Assembly (NCBI RefSeq): GCF_900115745.1
Contig: NZ_FOXP01000007.1
Location: 124,001 to 188,000, forward strand
DNA length: 64,000 bases
Direction: 5' to 3'
From: Sphingomonas rubra
Lineage (GTDB): Bacteria > Pseudomonadota > Alphaproteobacteria > Sphingomonadales > Sphingomonadaceae
The first letter of the stretch is position 1. Every line of letters starts with the position of its first letter. The notes under the pieces are model-generated. The model did no database searches. It saw nothing but the letters and a program-made list of their open reading frames with translations, and had not been told where the DNA came from. The position numbers and the translations under genes are program-made. Positions 52,595-62,541 of this stretch are shown piece by piece.

Positions 52595-53515
52595 CTAATC
52601 GAGCGTGCCTGTCAGCATCAGGTGGCGAACATCCTCGGCCGTCTGATTGACCGCTCCCAGCTGCTCGATGAGCTGCGCCGGGCGACTGCCTCTCAGGCCC
52701 GCGAGCGTCAGCTCCTTGTCGCGAACATAGGTGTACATGCCGCTGACCGCGAAGGCGGTGACATGGCCGATGTTCTGCTTCTGCCCGTCGATGGTGCCGG
52801 AAAAACTGTCGGATGCGAAGAAGAGTCGCCGAACGAGCGGTGTGGCGAAGGTGAGGTCCAGGATTGCCAGGCGCTCGCGTTCGGGCGGCACCGTGTGCAT
52901 TACGTCCGGCGCAGGCGGGGCGGGATCGGCATTGTCATAAGCCTCGGGCAGATGCAGCCGGACGCGTAACAGCGCCGGGTCGGCGGCCAGCGTCTCTGCG
53001 AGCGTGGCCATGAAGGCCGCGAACGCTTCCGGATCCTTGGTGCCCGGCCCGAAATGGACGTGCATCCGGTCAAGCGTGTCATTGCCGTTGGGGCTGGGGT
53101 TCGCGATCCGGTCCACCAGCGTCCGCGAGCTTTGCGGGAGCGCATAGGCGACCGTGGCGGCGAACATGTTCTGTTCGTCGGAGAACAGAATCGACGAGGC
53201 CTCGTTGAAGACGGCCTGATCGGCGGCGCTGGCAAAGCCGATCTCCACCCCGCCATCGAGCACATAGTCGGGGAAGGGGGTGATCCCGTCCTGGGAGGGC
53301 CAGAGGTGCGCATCCTGTTCGCGGTCAAGATGATATTGCACGTACCAGGCCAGCCCGGGCACCCGGGAGCAGAGCGGTCCATGCACGTCGCGCCAATATG
53401 CCGCGAACACCTCGTGCGGAACCTGCGGCCGTTTCAGCACGGTCGTGTAGGTGTTGATCGCGATGGCGTCGTCGCGGTTCGCGTAGTTGGCAGCGGGGCG
53501 GTCTTTGTAGGTCAA
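52595..53515 (-). CDS. EthD domain protein
   Basis: 306 aa. The EthD-type ferredoxin-like barrel is visible at residues 20-110 (INTYTTVLKRPQVPHEVFAAYWRDVHGPL) and a second related half follows (DRMHVHFGPGTKDPEAFAAFM), so it is probably a tandem dimeric alpha-beta-barrel protein. EthD relatives accompany oxidative degradation of ethers and aromatic compounds or make polyketide cyclases. It is transcribed after the PRISE-type reductase gene 22 bp upstream. Confidence 0.8.
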   Translation of the reverse strand: MTYKDRPAANYANRDDAIAINTYTTVLKRPQVPHEVFAAYWRDVHGPLCSRVPGLAWYVQYHLDREQDAHLWPSQDGITPFPDYVLDGGVEIGFASAADQAVFNEASSILFSDEQNMFAATVAYALPQSSRTLVDRIANPSPNGNDTLDRMHVHFGPGTKDPEAFAAFMATLAETLAADPALLRVRLHLPEAYDNADPAPPAPDVMHTVPPERERLAILDLTFATPLVRRLFFASDSFSGTIDGQKQNIGHVTAFAVSGMYTYVRDKELTLAGLRGSRPAQLIEQLGAVNQTAEDVRHLMLTGTLD

Positions 53516-53537
53516 GGCAGGTCTCGCATCGGTCGGG

Positions 53538-54599
53538 TCAGGGGATCAGGCGATCGGCACGCAGTCGGTCGAACAGCGCGAAGAACGCGTCATCGGTGGG
53601 CTGGTACCCTGTGAATCCGAGCCGTCGGCTCTTGGACATGTCCGTCACCACCTCGATCGGACGGCCGAGATCTGCGTCGGTGTGCCAGGGTGACGCGAGG
53701 CGGGCGAGGTCGGGTTCGGCCAGGCTTTCCCGTTCCGCGATGCGGCGCCACGTCTCGGCATCGCCCGCCATCTGGCGTTCGAGTGGCTGCGGGGTGCCAT
53801 CGAACGGCGCTGCCTCCAGCCCGAACCATTCGGCGATCCGCGACCACATCCACTGCCAACGGAAGACGTCGCCGTTGACGATGTTAAACGCCTGATCGTG
53901 CGCCGCCTCGGTTTCCGCGGCCCAGAGCAGCTGCCGGGCGAGCTGGCCGGCATCGGTCATGTCGGTAAGCCCCGACCATTGTGCAGCCGAGCCGGGAAAG
54001 GCGAAGGGACGGCCGACCTCGCGGCAGAGGGTGGCATAGACGGCAAGCGTCGTCCCCATGTTCATCGCGTTGCCGACCGCCTTGCCGATCACCGTATGCG
54101 GGCGGTGGACGCTCCAGGTGAAGCCGTCGCGCTGGGCGGCCGCGAACACCTCGTCCTCCTGCGCGTAATAGAAGTTCTCGATGTCCAACCGGCCCTGTTC
54201 CTCGCGGAACGGCGTTTGCGGCAGCTTGCCCTGACCATAGGCCTCGAACGGCCCGAGATAATGCTTGAGCCCGGTGACGAGCGCGACGTGTCTGCGCCGC
54301 GTCGGCTTGAGCAGTCCGTCCAGGAGGTTGCGCACCATCGCCGAGTTGACGCGGATGTTCTCGGCCTCGCTATCCTGCCGCAGCCAAGTCGTGATGAACA
54401 CCGCATCGGGATCGAGAGCGGAAAGCGCCGTCTTCGTCGCCTCGGCGTCCTGCAGATCCGCCGCTATGGGGTGAACATCGGCCTGTGCGGTGGGCCGGCG
54501 GGCCAACCCGTGCACCGTCCATCCCTGTTCGACGAGAAGCCCTGCGGTCGCGCTGCCGACGATGCCGCTCGCGCCCACTACCAATGCCGTCTTCGTCAT
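53538..54599 (-). CDS. PRISE-type SDR (progesterone 5-beta-reductase/iridoid synthase-like)
   Basis: 353 aa from ATG 54599. Extended SDR with Rossmann motif VGASGIVGSATAGLL and the PRISE patterns LVTGLKHYLGPFEAYG, NFYYAQEDEVF (Tyr active site without the usual YxxxK), WSVHRPHTVIG and FNIVNGDVFRWQWMW. These enzymes reduce enones with NADPH. Divergent from the HxlR regulator; the pair with the EthD gene looks like a small inducible catabolic or detoxification unit. Confidence 0.88.
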   Translation of the reverse strand: MTKTALVVGASGIVGSATAGLLVEQGWTVHGLARRPTAQADVHPIAADLQDAEATKTALSALDPDAVFITTWLRQDSEAENIRVNSAMVRNLLDGLLKPTRRRHVALVTGLKHYLGPFEAYGQGKLPQTPFREEQGRLDIENFYYAQEDEVFAAAQRDGFTWSVHRPHTVIGKAVGNAMNMGTTLAVYATLCREVGRPFAFPGSAAQWSGLTDMTDAGQLARQLLWAAETEAAHDQAFNIVNGDVFRWQWMWSRIAEWFGLEAAPFDGTPQPLERQMAGDAETWRRIAERESLAEPDLARLASPWHTDADLGRPIEVVTDMSKSRRLGFTGYQPTDDAFFALFDRLRADRLIP

Positions 54600-54661
54600 A
54601 CTGTTCTTTCCATCGATCTCGATCATGCAGAGCTAGGCAGCGTCGCATCCGAGTTCTAGAC

Positions 54662-54688
54662 GGCACCAAATAGGGAACTAGGCACCAA
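54662..54688. promoter_or_regulatory. Direct repeat GGCACCAA x2 in the SDR/HxlR divergent promoter
   Basis: Two copies of GGCACCAA (54662-54669 and 54681-54688), 19 bp apart, sit just upstream of the HxlR ATG and inside the divergent intergenic region. CTAG(A)C precedes both. A plausible HxlR operator by position only. Confidence 0.35.
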
Positions 54689-54701
54689 GAGGTAACCACC
54701 G

Positions 54702-55082
54702 ATGCAGTCCGGATCTATTGAGGATGAGTGGCGCGAGGACTGCGCACCGCGGCGCGTGCTGGCGCTGTTCGCAACCAAGTGGACAAGCATGGTGCTGCAC
54801 ACGCTCCACGTGCGTCACCTAGGCGCATGCCGGACTGGCGCGCTACAGCGTAGCCTTCCCGGCATATCCAAGAAGATGCTGACCCAAACGTTGCGCGACA
54901 TGGAGGAGGTGGGGCTCGTCACTCGCCATGTGCAGAGCGCTATTCCGCCGGCGGTCGAGTATCGGCTGACGCCGCTCGGCCAGCGCTTCGTGGAGCCCGT
55001 AGAGTTGCTCTACGCTTGGGGGCGCGACAATGCCGACGCGCTCGACCAGCTCGGCAGCCGATCGACCGCAAGGCGGCTCTGA
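54702..55082 (+). CDS. HxlR family transcriptional regulator
   Basis: 126 aa. Winged-helix HxlR domain with an N-terminal Cys (DCAPRRVLALFATKWTSMVLHTL), FAELRR-like LQRSLPGISKKMLTQTLRDMEEVGLVTR, then EYRLTPLGQ. HxlR proteins sense electrophiles or redox changes through the N-terminal Cys and repress adjacent oxidoreductase genes. The likely target is the divergent PRISE reductase-EthD unit. Confidence 0.9.
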   Translation: MQSGSIEDEWREDCAPRRVLALFATKWTSMVLHTLHVRHLGACRTGALQRSLPGISKKMLTQTLRDMEEVGLVTRHVQSAIPPAVEYRLTPLGQRFVEPVELLYAWGRDNADALDQLGSRSTARRL

Positions 55083-55274
55083 TAGCAGCGGGTTGTTTTG
55101 CGAGCGAAGATTATGAAGCGTCCGAAGTTCGGCTGTCCGAACCAGATCGTGAATTCCTGCGATTGGGTCGTGGCGCCTAGCAAGACCATGCGAAAGCAAG
55201 AGGGTAATTGACGGATACGCTCGGCGAACCAGTTCGACGCCTGTTTGAGCTGGCATGTTAGAGCGCACGTTATT

Positions 55275-55299
55275 CATGAACCTGAGCGATAGGCTCATG
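55275..55299. promoter_or_regulatory. Imperfect palindrome CATGAACC-N9-GGCTCATG
   Basis: The 25-bp inverted repeat (one mismatch in 8-bp arms) lies 91 bp upstream of the aldo/keto reductase gene, in the 307-bp gap after the HxlR gene. Size and spacing suit a LysR- or TetR-type site, but no such regulator gene is adjacent. The rest of the gap shows no gene. Confidence 0.4.
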
Positions 55300-55302
55300 T
55301 AG

Positions 55303-56379
<1,077 letters not shown>

Positions 56380-56388
56380 ACAGCGCCG

Positions 56389-57261
56389 ATGGTCTCAGTC
56401 GAGTTCGACGCGATCGGCACGCAGTGGCGGATCGAAACCGGCGTGGCGCTGTCCGCAGCGCTGCGCCGGAACGTCCGCGACCGGATCGCCGCGTTCGAGG
56501 CGGTCTGGTCACGATTTCGGGCCGACACACTCGTAGCGAGCATGGCGAGATCTTCGGGTGGGGGCACATTCCGCTTCCCTGACGAAGCGGACGACCTGTT
56601 TGCGCTTTATGACACGCTGCACCGGCTCACGGATGGTGCGGTCGATCCGCTCGTCGGACGCGACCTAGAATTGCTGGGCTATGATGCAGCCTACTCGCTG
56701 GCGCCGGTCGCTTCGGCACACCGCGAGCCGCGCTCAAGCTGGTCGCACGATATCCGCCGCGAGGGGACAACGCTCGTCTCGCAGCGGCCGCTCGTCATCG
56801 ATGTCGGCGCTGCCGGCAAAGGCCTGCTGGTCGACATCGTAACGAAGCTCCTGGTCGATGACGGCATACTGGCAGTTAGCGTGGATGCCGGGGGCGATAT
56901 GCGGTTGGTGGGCATGGAGCCGGTCCGGATCGGGATGGAACATCCCTTCGATGCAACACTGGCGATCGGTGTGATCGAGATGGCAGAAGGCGCGCTCTGC
57001 GCCTCGGGCGTGGGGCGCCGAACATGGGGCGACGGACTGCATCACGTCCTCGACGGACGCACCGGCCGTCCTGCCCGAGAGCTGGTTGCGACCTGGGTCC
57101 GTGCCGACAGCGCGATGATCGCGGATGGTCTTGCGACCGCACTGTTCTTCACGCCCCCTGGCGATCTCGCCGGATCATTCGCGTTTTCATATGCCCTGAT
57201 GTTCGCGGACGGGCGTGCCGAAATGTCGCCGTGCTTCGGTGGCGAACTCTTCATCGACTGA
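56389..57261 (+). CDS. apbE: FAD:protein FMN transferase (ApbE)
   Basis: 290 aa. ApbE signatures: FDAIGTQWRIE, FEAVWSRFRADTLVA, DGAVDPLVGRDLELLGY, IDVGAAGKGLLVDIV, VSVDAGGDMRLVG and the metal-binding Asp near RADSAMIADGLATALF. It transfers FMN from FAD to a Thr/Ser of a target flavoprotein. No lipoprotein signal is visible, so it is a cytosolic form. The following gene encodes the natural candidate target. Confidence 0.88.
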   Translation: MVSVEFDAIGTQWRIETGVALSAALRRNVRDRIAAFEAVWSRFRADTLVASMARSSGGGTFRFPDEADDLFALYDTLHRLTDGAVDPLVGRDLELLGYDAAYSLAPVASAHREPRSSWSHDIRREGTTLVSQRPLVIDVGAAGKGLLVDIVTKLLVDDGILAVSVDAGGDMRLVGMEPVRIGMEHPFDATLAIGVIEMAEGALCASGVGRRTWGDGLHHVLDGRTGRPARELVATWVRADSAMIADGLATALFFTPPGDLAGSFAFSYALMFADGRAEMSPCFGGELFID

Positions 57262-57272
57262 AAGGAACGGTC

Positions 57273-57686
57273 ATGCGCCTATCGTCCAAACATGCCGCGG
57301 CGCTCGCCGGGGTCTCCGCGTCGTTGCTGGGCGCCGATGCCACGATGGTCGACGCGCAAACGGTTGGGTCCAGCGAAGCTGCCTCCAAGGCATCGCGCTT
57401 CGCTGACGGCGTTTATACCGCGACCGGGCAATATGGCGGCCTGCCGTCCTCGCTCACCGTGCGGGTCAGGCTGGTGCGGGGCACGATTGCGGGCGTCGAA
57501 GTGGGGACGCCGGCGAAGAATCCGACATCGCTCGGCTACCAAAAACGCTTCGCCGCTGCCGTCCCTGCGGTCGTTGTCGGCAGGCCGATCGACCAAGTTA
57601 GGGTCGGCAAGCTGGCGGGCGCGAGCGGATGTCCCGACGGATTTAATGCAGCGATCGCCAAAATCCGAACGCAGGCGGCACGCTGA
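57273..57686 (+). CDS. FMN-binding-domain protein with atypical flavinylation motif
   Basis: 137 aa from ATG 57273 with AAAGGAACGG upstream. Signal-peptide-like N-terminus (ALAGVSASLLGADATMVDAQ), then an FMN_bind-type domain: FADGVYTATGQYGGLPSSLTVRVRL, TIAGVEVG and a C-terminal VGKLAGASGCPDGFNAAIAKI. The position of the usual flavin-accepting SGAT motif reads SGCP, so the acceptor Thr is absent. It follows apbE by 11 bp, which otherwise suggests an enzyme-substrate pair. Confidence 0.75.
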   Translation: MRLSSKHAAALAGVSASLLGADATMVDAQTVGSSEAASKASRFADGVYTATGQYGGLPSSLTVRVRLVRGTIAGVEVGTPAKNPTSLGYQKRFAAAVPAVVVGRPIDQVRVGKLAGASGCPDGFNAAIAKIRTQAAR

Positions 57687-57777
57687 TCCGAGTTTCTTCG
57701 CCGACGCCGCACACCCAGTGTAGGCCAGGCTGCGGCCCCCATACGGGCCATGGGCAGGCCGCAACGGGAGCATCGAA

Positions 57778-59313
57778 TTGATTATCTTCGATACGATACT
57801 GCTCCTGCTGTTCGGTGCCGCGCTGCTGTCGATCCTAGCCGGCCGGATCGGGGTGCCGTATCCAACACTGCTGGCCTTGGGCGGCGTTGCACTGGCATTG
57901 ATCCCGGGGACACCGCGGCTCGATCTACCGCCGGACCTGATCCTCGCGCTCTTCGTCGCGCCGGTGTTGCTCGATGCCGCGCACGATACGTCGCTGCGCG
58001 ATCTGCGGGCGAATTGGCGGCCGGTTTTGTCATTGGTGCTGGTCGCGGTCGGACTGACGACGATCGCAGTAGCAGTCGTGACGCGCGTCTTCCTACCGGA
58101 CATGCCGTGGGCGGCTGCAATCGCGCTTGGTGCCCTCCTGGCCCCCCCTGACGCTGTAGCCGCGCTGGCGGTCATGCGTTCTGTTGCACCGCCCCATCGC
58201 ATCCGTTCGATCCTCGAAGGCGAAAGCCTGCTCAACGATGCGTCATCGCTGCTTGTCTACAATCTGGCGGTGGCAGCGGTTGCTGTCGGCGCCTTCCGGC
58301 CTGCCGATGCCGTTCCGGCTTTCGCGCTGGTCACGGTCGGTAGTGTGGTGGTCGGCTGGGTGCTTGCGAAGCTCGTCATCCGCCTGACCGCGCCGATCGA
58401 CCACCCGGCAATCGCTACGATCATCCAGTTCGTGACGACGTTCGGTGTGTGGATATTGGCCGAGCGGCTGGAGCTGTCGGGTGTCGTCACGATCGTCGTA
58501 TTCGGCTTGACCGCCGGGCGGCGCAGCTCGTCCTCATCGCACACCTCGGTTCGTGTCCTATCGTTCGCGACGTGGGAAACGCTGACGCTGGTGCTGAACG
58601 TCCTGGCGTTCACGATGATCGGATTGCAGTTGCGACCGATCCTCGACCGGCTCGATGGCGGGGAACGGGCAACCTACCCACTCTATGCGCTTGCGATCCT
58701 CGGGGTCGTCATCATCGTCCGGCTGGCATGGGTACTGTTCTACGGTGCCTCGCACCGCCTGTCGCGCAAACCGGACGACGCGCTGCGGAGCTGGGCGGGC
58801 ACCCTCAAGAGCGGCGTGCTGGTCGGATGGTCCGGGATGCGCGGCATCGTCACCCTTGCGGCAGCGCTCGCCGTGCCGGAGGGCTTCCCCTACCGCGATT
58901 TCATCCTGCTGGTGGCGTTCGTCGTGGTGCTGGGAACGCTGGTGATCCAGGGCCTGACGCTCAAGCCGCTGTTGCGCGCACTGCGGTTTCCGGCTGATAC
59001 GATCGTGTCGGACGAGATGGCGACCGCACGGGCGGGCGCGATCGATGCCGCGATGCGAACGCTTGATAATAACGCTAGTCCTGCGGCGGAGCGTCTGCGC
59101 CAAGAATATCGCGAGGCGCTAGGTGTCGCGCGAGCCGGCGATGATCCACGGGGCTCCTCCGACAATACCCTGCGGCAGCGCATGATCCCCGCATCGCGTC
59201 ACGCGATCGATACGTTGCGCGCGAAAGGCACGATCGGCGACGAAGCGTATCGCGCCGTCGAGGAAGAGCTGGACTGGCTCGAACTCAGTTCGCGCCCCTC
59301 TGCTTCGGCTTGA
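57778..59313 (+). CDS. Cation:proton antiporter (CPA1, NhaP-like)
   Basis: 511 aa from TTG 57778, supported by CGGGAG seven bases upstream and by the hydrophobic start (IIFDTILLLLFGAALLSILAG). About 12 membrane helices; the CPA1 core motif LLAPPDAVAALAVM and ILEGESLLNDASSLLVYNLA contain the acidic ion-binding residues, and WSGMRGIVTLAAALAVP follows. A cytoplasmic helical tail of about 95 residues ends the protein. It exchanges Na+ or K+ for protons at the inner membrane. Confidence 0.92.
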   Translation: MIIFDTILLLLFGAALLSILAGRIGVPYPTLLALGGVALALIPGTPRLDLPPDLILALFVAPVLLDAAHDTSLRDLRANWRPVLSLVLVAVGLTTIAVAVVTRVFLPDMPWAAAIALGALLAPPDAVAALAVMRSVAPPHRIRSILEGESLLNDASSLLVYNLAVAAVAVGAFRPADAVPAFALVTVGSVVVGWVLAKLVIRLTAPIDHPAIATIIQFVTTFGVWILAERLELSGVVTIVVFGLTAGRRSSSSSHTSVRVLSFATWETLTLVLNVLAFTMIGLQLRPILDRLDGGERATYPLYALAILGVVIIVRLAWVLFYGASHRLSRKPDDALRSWAGTLKSGVLVGWSGMRGIVTLAAALAVPEGFPYRDFILLVAFVVVLGTLVIQGLTLKPLLRALRFPADTIVSDEMATARAGAIDAAMRTLDNNASPAAERLRQEYREALGVARAGDDPRGSSDNTLRQRMIPASRHAIDTLRAKGTIGDEAYRAVEEELDWLELSSRPSASA

Positions 59314-59406
59314 TCGCCGGGGCTTTCATGAATGACGGATATCACCGCATGCCGATCTTGCCGTCTAATCGCCGGGAAGCCTGCATCCTAGATTGAGGGT
59401 GACGCG

Positions 59407-60738
59407 ATGGTCGCGTCGGTGCCGCTCGGTGCCGGACAGGTGGACCTCATGAATGCTCGACTTTTGACGATGCCCGACGACGGCGCCCTGATCGCCCCGG
59501 CATTGCCGGCCGCGATGACCGCCCACGGACGGAGCTTGCGCGTCATGGCGATCCTGAGCGTCCTGATGGGGTTCGGGTCGATCTCGACCGACATCTATCT
59601 ACCGGCGTTGCCGACGATGGGCCAGGCGCTGGGATCGTCCAGCGGTATGATGGAGCTGACGATTTCGGGCTATCTGGTCGGGTTCAGCCTCGGCCAATTG
59701 CTGTGGGGTCCGATCGGCGATCGGTATGGACGTCGACTGCCGGTTGCCGCGGGCATCGTCCTGTTCGTCATCGGATCGGCAGGCTGTGCGCTGTCGGATA
59801 CGGCGTGGCAGATGATCGGGTGGCGGATCGTCCAGGCGGTGGGCGCCTGTGCTGGCGTCGTCCTGGCGCGCGCGATGGTGCGCGATATGTACGAGCGCGA
59901 CGCGGCCGCGAAGACGCTGTCGACGCTGATCGTCGTGATGGCGATCGCGCCCCTCATCGGGCCCTTCATCGGGGGACAGATCCTCGCGGTCGCATCTTGG
60001 CATATAATCTTCTGGCTCCTGGTCGGTGTCGGGCTGCTGACCCTGGCGGCGCTCTTCACCCTACCGGAGACGCTCGCGCCAGCGCAGCGCAGTCGCGAAC
60101 CGCTCATCCGCGCGGTCGCGGAATATGGCCATCTGCTGCGCCAGCGCGCGATCCTGGGCTATGCTGGCGTGGGTGCGTTCTTCTACCTCGGCGTCTACGC
60201 CTACATCGCCGGCACCCCGTTCGCCTACATCAGCTACTATCATGTGCCCGCTCAGCTCTACGGGCTGCTGTTCGGGAGCGTCATCGCCGGGATCATGGCG
60301 ATGAACATGGTCAACACCCGCCTCGTCACGAAGCTGGGAAGCGACCGACTCCTGCGGCTCGGAACTGTCGGCGCGGCGATCTTCGGCGTTGCCGTGGCGG
60401 TTGCCGGAGGCACCGGATGGGGCGGCCTGGGCGGACTTGCGACGACGCTGTTTCTGTTCTCGGCCATGTCGGGACTGATCGTCGCGAACTCGATCGCCGG
60501 CGCGCTGGGGCGGTTCCCGGAAAGGGCCGGCACGGCGTCCGCGCTGGTCGGCGCGATCCACTACGGCGCCGGTATCATCGGATCGGCGCTCGTCGGCGCA
60601 TTCGCGGACGGAACGCCTTGGCCGGTCGGCTGGGTGGTATGCGTGGCCGGCATCGGTAGCCTCGCCTGCGCGCGCCTGTTCCTCCCGGCGCCCCGCCCGA
60701 TCCGACAGGCGCCGATGACGTCCGAAGTACTTCCCTGA
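59407..60738 (+). CDS. MFS multidrug efflux transporter, Bcr/CflA family
   Basis: 443 aa with GAGGG upstream of ATG 59407. Twelve helices with the DHA1 motif (WGPIGDRYGRRLPV) between helices 2 and 3 and motif C-like GPFIGGQILAVASWHIIFW in helix 5. The STDIYLPALPTMGQAL start is typical of Bcr/CflA pumps. It exports drugs or small molecules driven by the proton gradient. An in-frame ATG at codon 15 is an alternative start. Confidence 0.92.
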   Translation: MVASVPLGAGQVDLMNARLLTMPDDGALIAPALPAAMTAHGRSLRVMAILSVLMGFGSISTDIYLPALPTMGQALGSSSGMMELTISGYLVGFSLGQLLWGPIGDRYGRRLPVAAGIVLFVIGSAGCALSDTAWQMIGWRIVQAVGACAGVVLARAMVRDMYERDAAAKTLSTLIVVMAIAPLIGPFIGGQILAVASWHIIFWLLVGVGLLTLAALFTLPETLAPAQRSREPLIRAVAEYGHLLRQRAILGYAGVGAFFYLGVYAYIAGTPFAYISYYHVPAQLYGLLFGSVIAGIMAMNMVNTRLVTKLGSDRLLRLGTVGAAIFGVAVAVAGGTGWGGLGGLATTLFLFSAMSGLIVANSIAGALGRFPERAGTASALVGAIHYGAGIIGSALVGAFADGTPWPVGWVVCVAGIGSLACARLFLPAPRPIRQAPMTSEVLP

Positions 60739-60784
60739 CCCTTGTGGCCGTCTGACGCTCCCTCCAGTTTTGAAAGTCGATGTC

Positions 60785-61582
60785 ATGAGCGCCAAATCCC
60801 TGACAGTCCTGATCGTCGGCGCGACCGGCAGCATCGGGCGGCTGGTTGTCGGCGAAGCGTTACGGCAGGGCCATGCGGCCCGTTCGCTGGTGCGCGACGC
60901 CCAGAAGGCCGCAGGCCTACCGGGTGATGCGACCTGGATCGTCGGCGACGTGACTCGGCCGGAGACGCTCGTGGCCGCGGTCGAAGGCGTTGATGCGGTG
61001 GTCCTGACGCTCGGCGCGGACGGTGCCGGCAAGGCGGGTGCGGAAAACGTCGACTATGGCGGGGTGCGCAACATCCTTGCCGCGCTGGCCGATCGGCCCG
61101 CGCGGATCGCGCTCATGACGGCGATCGGCGTCACGAACCGCACGGGCGACTATAACCGGCGAACGGAGGCGCACGACTGGAAGCGTCGTGCCGAACGGCT
61201 CGTACGGGCGAGCGGCCGCCCCTACACGATCGTTCGGCCGGGCTGGTTCGACTACAACGAGCCGGACGAGCAGCGGATCGTCATGCTTCAGGGCGACACC
61301 CGACAGGCGGGGGATTCGAGCGACGGCGTGATTGCGCGAGCACAGATCGCCCGGGTGTTGGTGGAGAGCCTCACCTCAGAGGCGGCGAATGCCAAATCCT
61401 TCGAGCTGGTCGCCGAGCGGGGCGCCGCGCAGCCCGATCTGGAACCGCTGTTCGTCGTCCTGGACCGCGACGATCCCAAGGCGATCGACGCCATTCGCGA
61501 CGTCGACAATCAGCCCCTCGACCAAGAACCGCAGCGCGTTCGGGATGATCTGACGACCATCACGCACCATCGCTCAGCCTGA
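60785..61582 (+). CDS. NmrA-like NAD(P)-binding SDR
   Basis: 265 aa from ATG 60785 (a TTG five codons upstream is possible). Atypical SDR with VLIVGATGSIGRLVVGEAL, AVVLTLGADGAGKAGAENVDYGGVRNIL, LMTAIGVTNR and TIVRPGWFDYN. No Ser-Tyr-Lys triad is visible, so it is probably a regulatory or reductase-like NAD(P)-binding protein of the SDR_a5/NmrA group. Confidence 0.85.
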   Translation: MSAKSLTVLIVGATGSIGRLVVGEALRQGHAARSLVRDAQKAAGLPGDATWIVGDVTRPETLVAAVEGVDAVVLTLGADGAGKAGAENVDYGGVRNILAALADRPARIALMTAIGVTNRTGDYNRRTEAHDWKRRAERLVRASGRPYTIVRPGWFDYNEPDEQRIVMLQGDTRQAGDSSDGVIARAQIARVLVESLTSEAANAKSFELVAERGAAQPDLEPLFVVLDRDDPKAIDAIRDVDNQPLDQEPQRVRDDLTTITHHRSA

Positions 61583-61617
61583 ACGCCCCTCAAACATCAA
61601 GCACAAGGAAGACAGTC

Positions 61618-62444
61618 ATGCCCAAGTCATCGTCGTTGTCGGAGCCGGCTCGATCGGTCAGGCCATCGCCCGGCGCGTCAGTTCCGGCAAGCACGTGCTG
61701 CTGGCGGATCTTCGGCAGGAAGCCGCGGACGCGGCCGCCAAGGTCATGAACGACGCCGGTTTCGACGTCAGCACGACCACGGTCGACGTCTCGAAGCGGG
61801 AGTCGGTCGAGGCGCTGGTCGCCAAGGCGACCGCGATCGGCGACGTGTTCGGCCTCATCAACGCGGCCGGGGTCTCGCCGTCGCAGGCGACCCCGGAAAT
61901 GATCCTCCACGTCGACCTCTACGGCACGGCGTTGCTGCTGAAGGAGTTCGGCCGCGTGATCGTGGAAAGCGGCTCGGGCATCGTCATCGCCTCGCAGTCC
62001 GGCCACCGGCTGCCTGCGCTCACCGCGGAAGAGGACAAGGCGCTGGCGACGACGCCGGTCGAAGAGCTGATGGCGTTGCCGATGCTATCGCTCGAGAAGG
62101 TCACCGATCCGCTCAATGCCTATCAGATCGCCAAGCGCGGTAACTCGCTCCGCGTGAAGGCCGAGGCGGTTAACTGGGCGAAGCGCGGCGCACGCGTGAA
62201 CACGATCAGCCCCGGCATCATCATGACGCCGCTCGCCAACGACGAGCTGTCCGGCCCGCGGGGCGAGGGCTATCGCAAGATGATCGACGGCTCGCCGGTC
62301 GGTCGTGCCGGGACCCCGGACGAGGTCGGCGTACTGGGCGCTCTGCTGATGGGGCGCGACGGCGCGTTCATCACGGGCAGCGACTTCCTGATGGACGGCG
62401 GTGTCACTGCCTCCTGGTTCTACGGCGAACTTGCTCCGAAATAA
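61618..62444 (+). CDS. SDR family oxidoreductase with a one-base lesion at codon 2
   Basis: About 275 aa if intact. ATG 61618 has AAGGAAG upstream, but the homologous frame (QVIVVVGAGSIGQAIARR, then LLADLRQEA, NAAGVSPS, YQIAKRGNSL, NTISPGIIMTPLA) begins one base off. Inserting a single G after ATG restores M-A-Q-V-I-V. Without it the first in-frame start is GTG 61695, which loses the nucleotide-binding glycines. The catalytic Tyr-x-x-x-Lys is YQIAK. Similar in sequence and order to the next gene. Either a real frameshift or a base-call error. Confidence 0.75.
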
Positions 62445-62541
62445 TCCCGGGCGGAGCGAGCCACAGGCGGCCGCTCCTCCTGACCCTCAACGGCAGCTAC
62501 AAATTGCGTCGAGCGTTGATCCTCGGCACATCGACGGAGAA

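Noticed and set aside
52361-52969. 202-codon plus-strand open frame before and across the EthD gene
   Set aside because: Mostly antisense to the clear EthD protein, Arg-rich with no domain.
54843-55298. 151-codon minus-strand frame that might be a LysR remnant next to the palindrome at 55275
   Set aside because: It is largely antisense to the HxlR gene, and its upstream part shows no helix-turn-helix.
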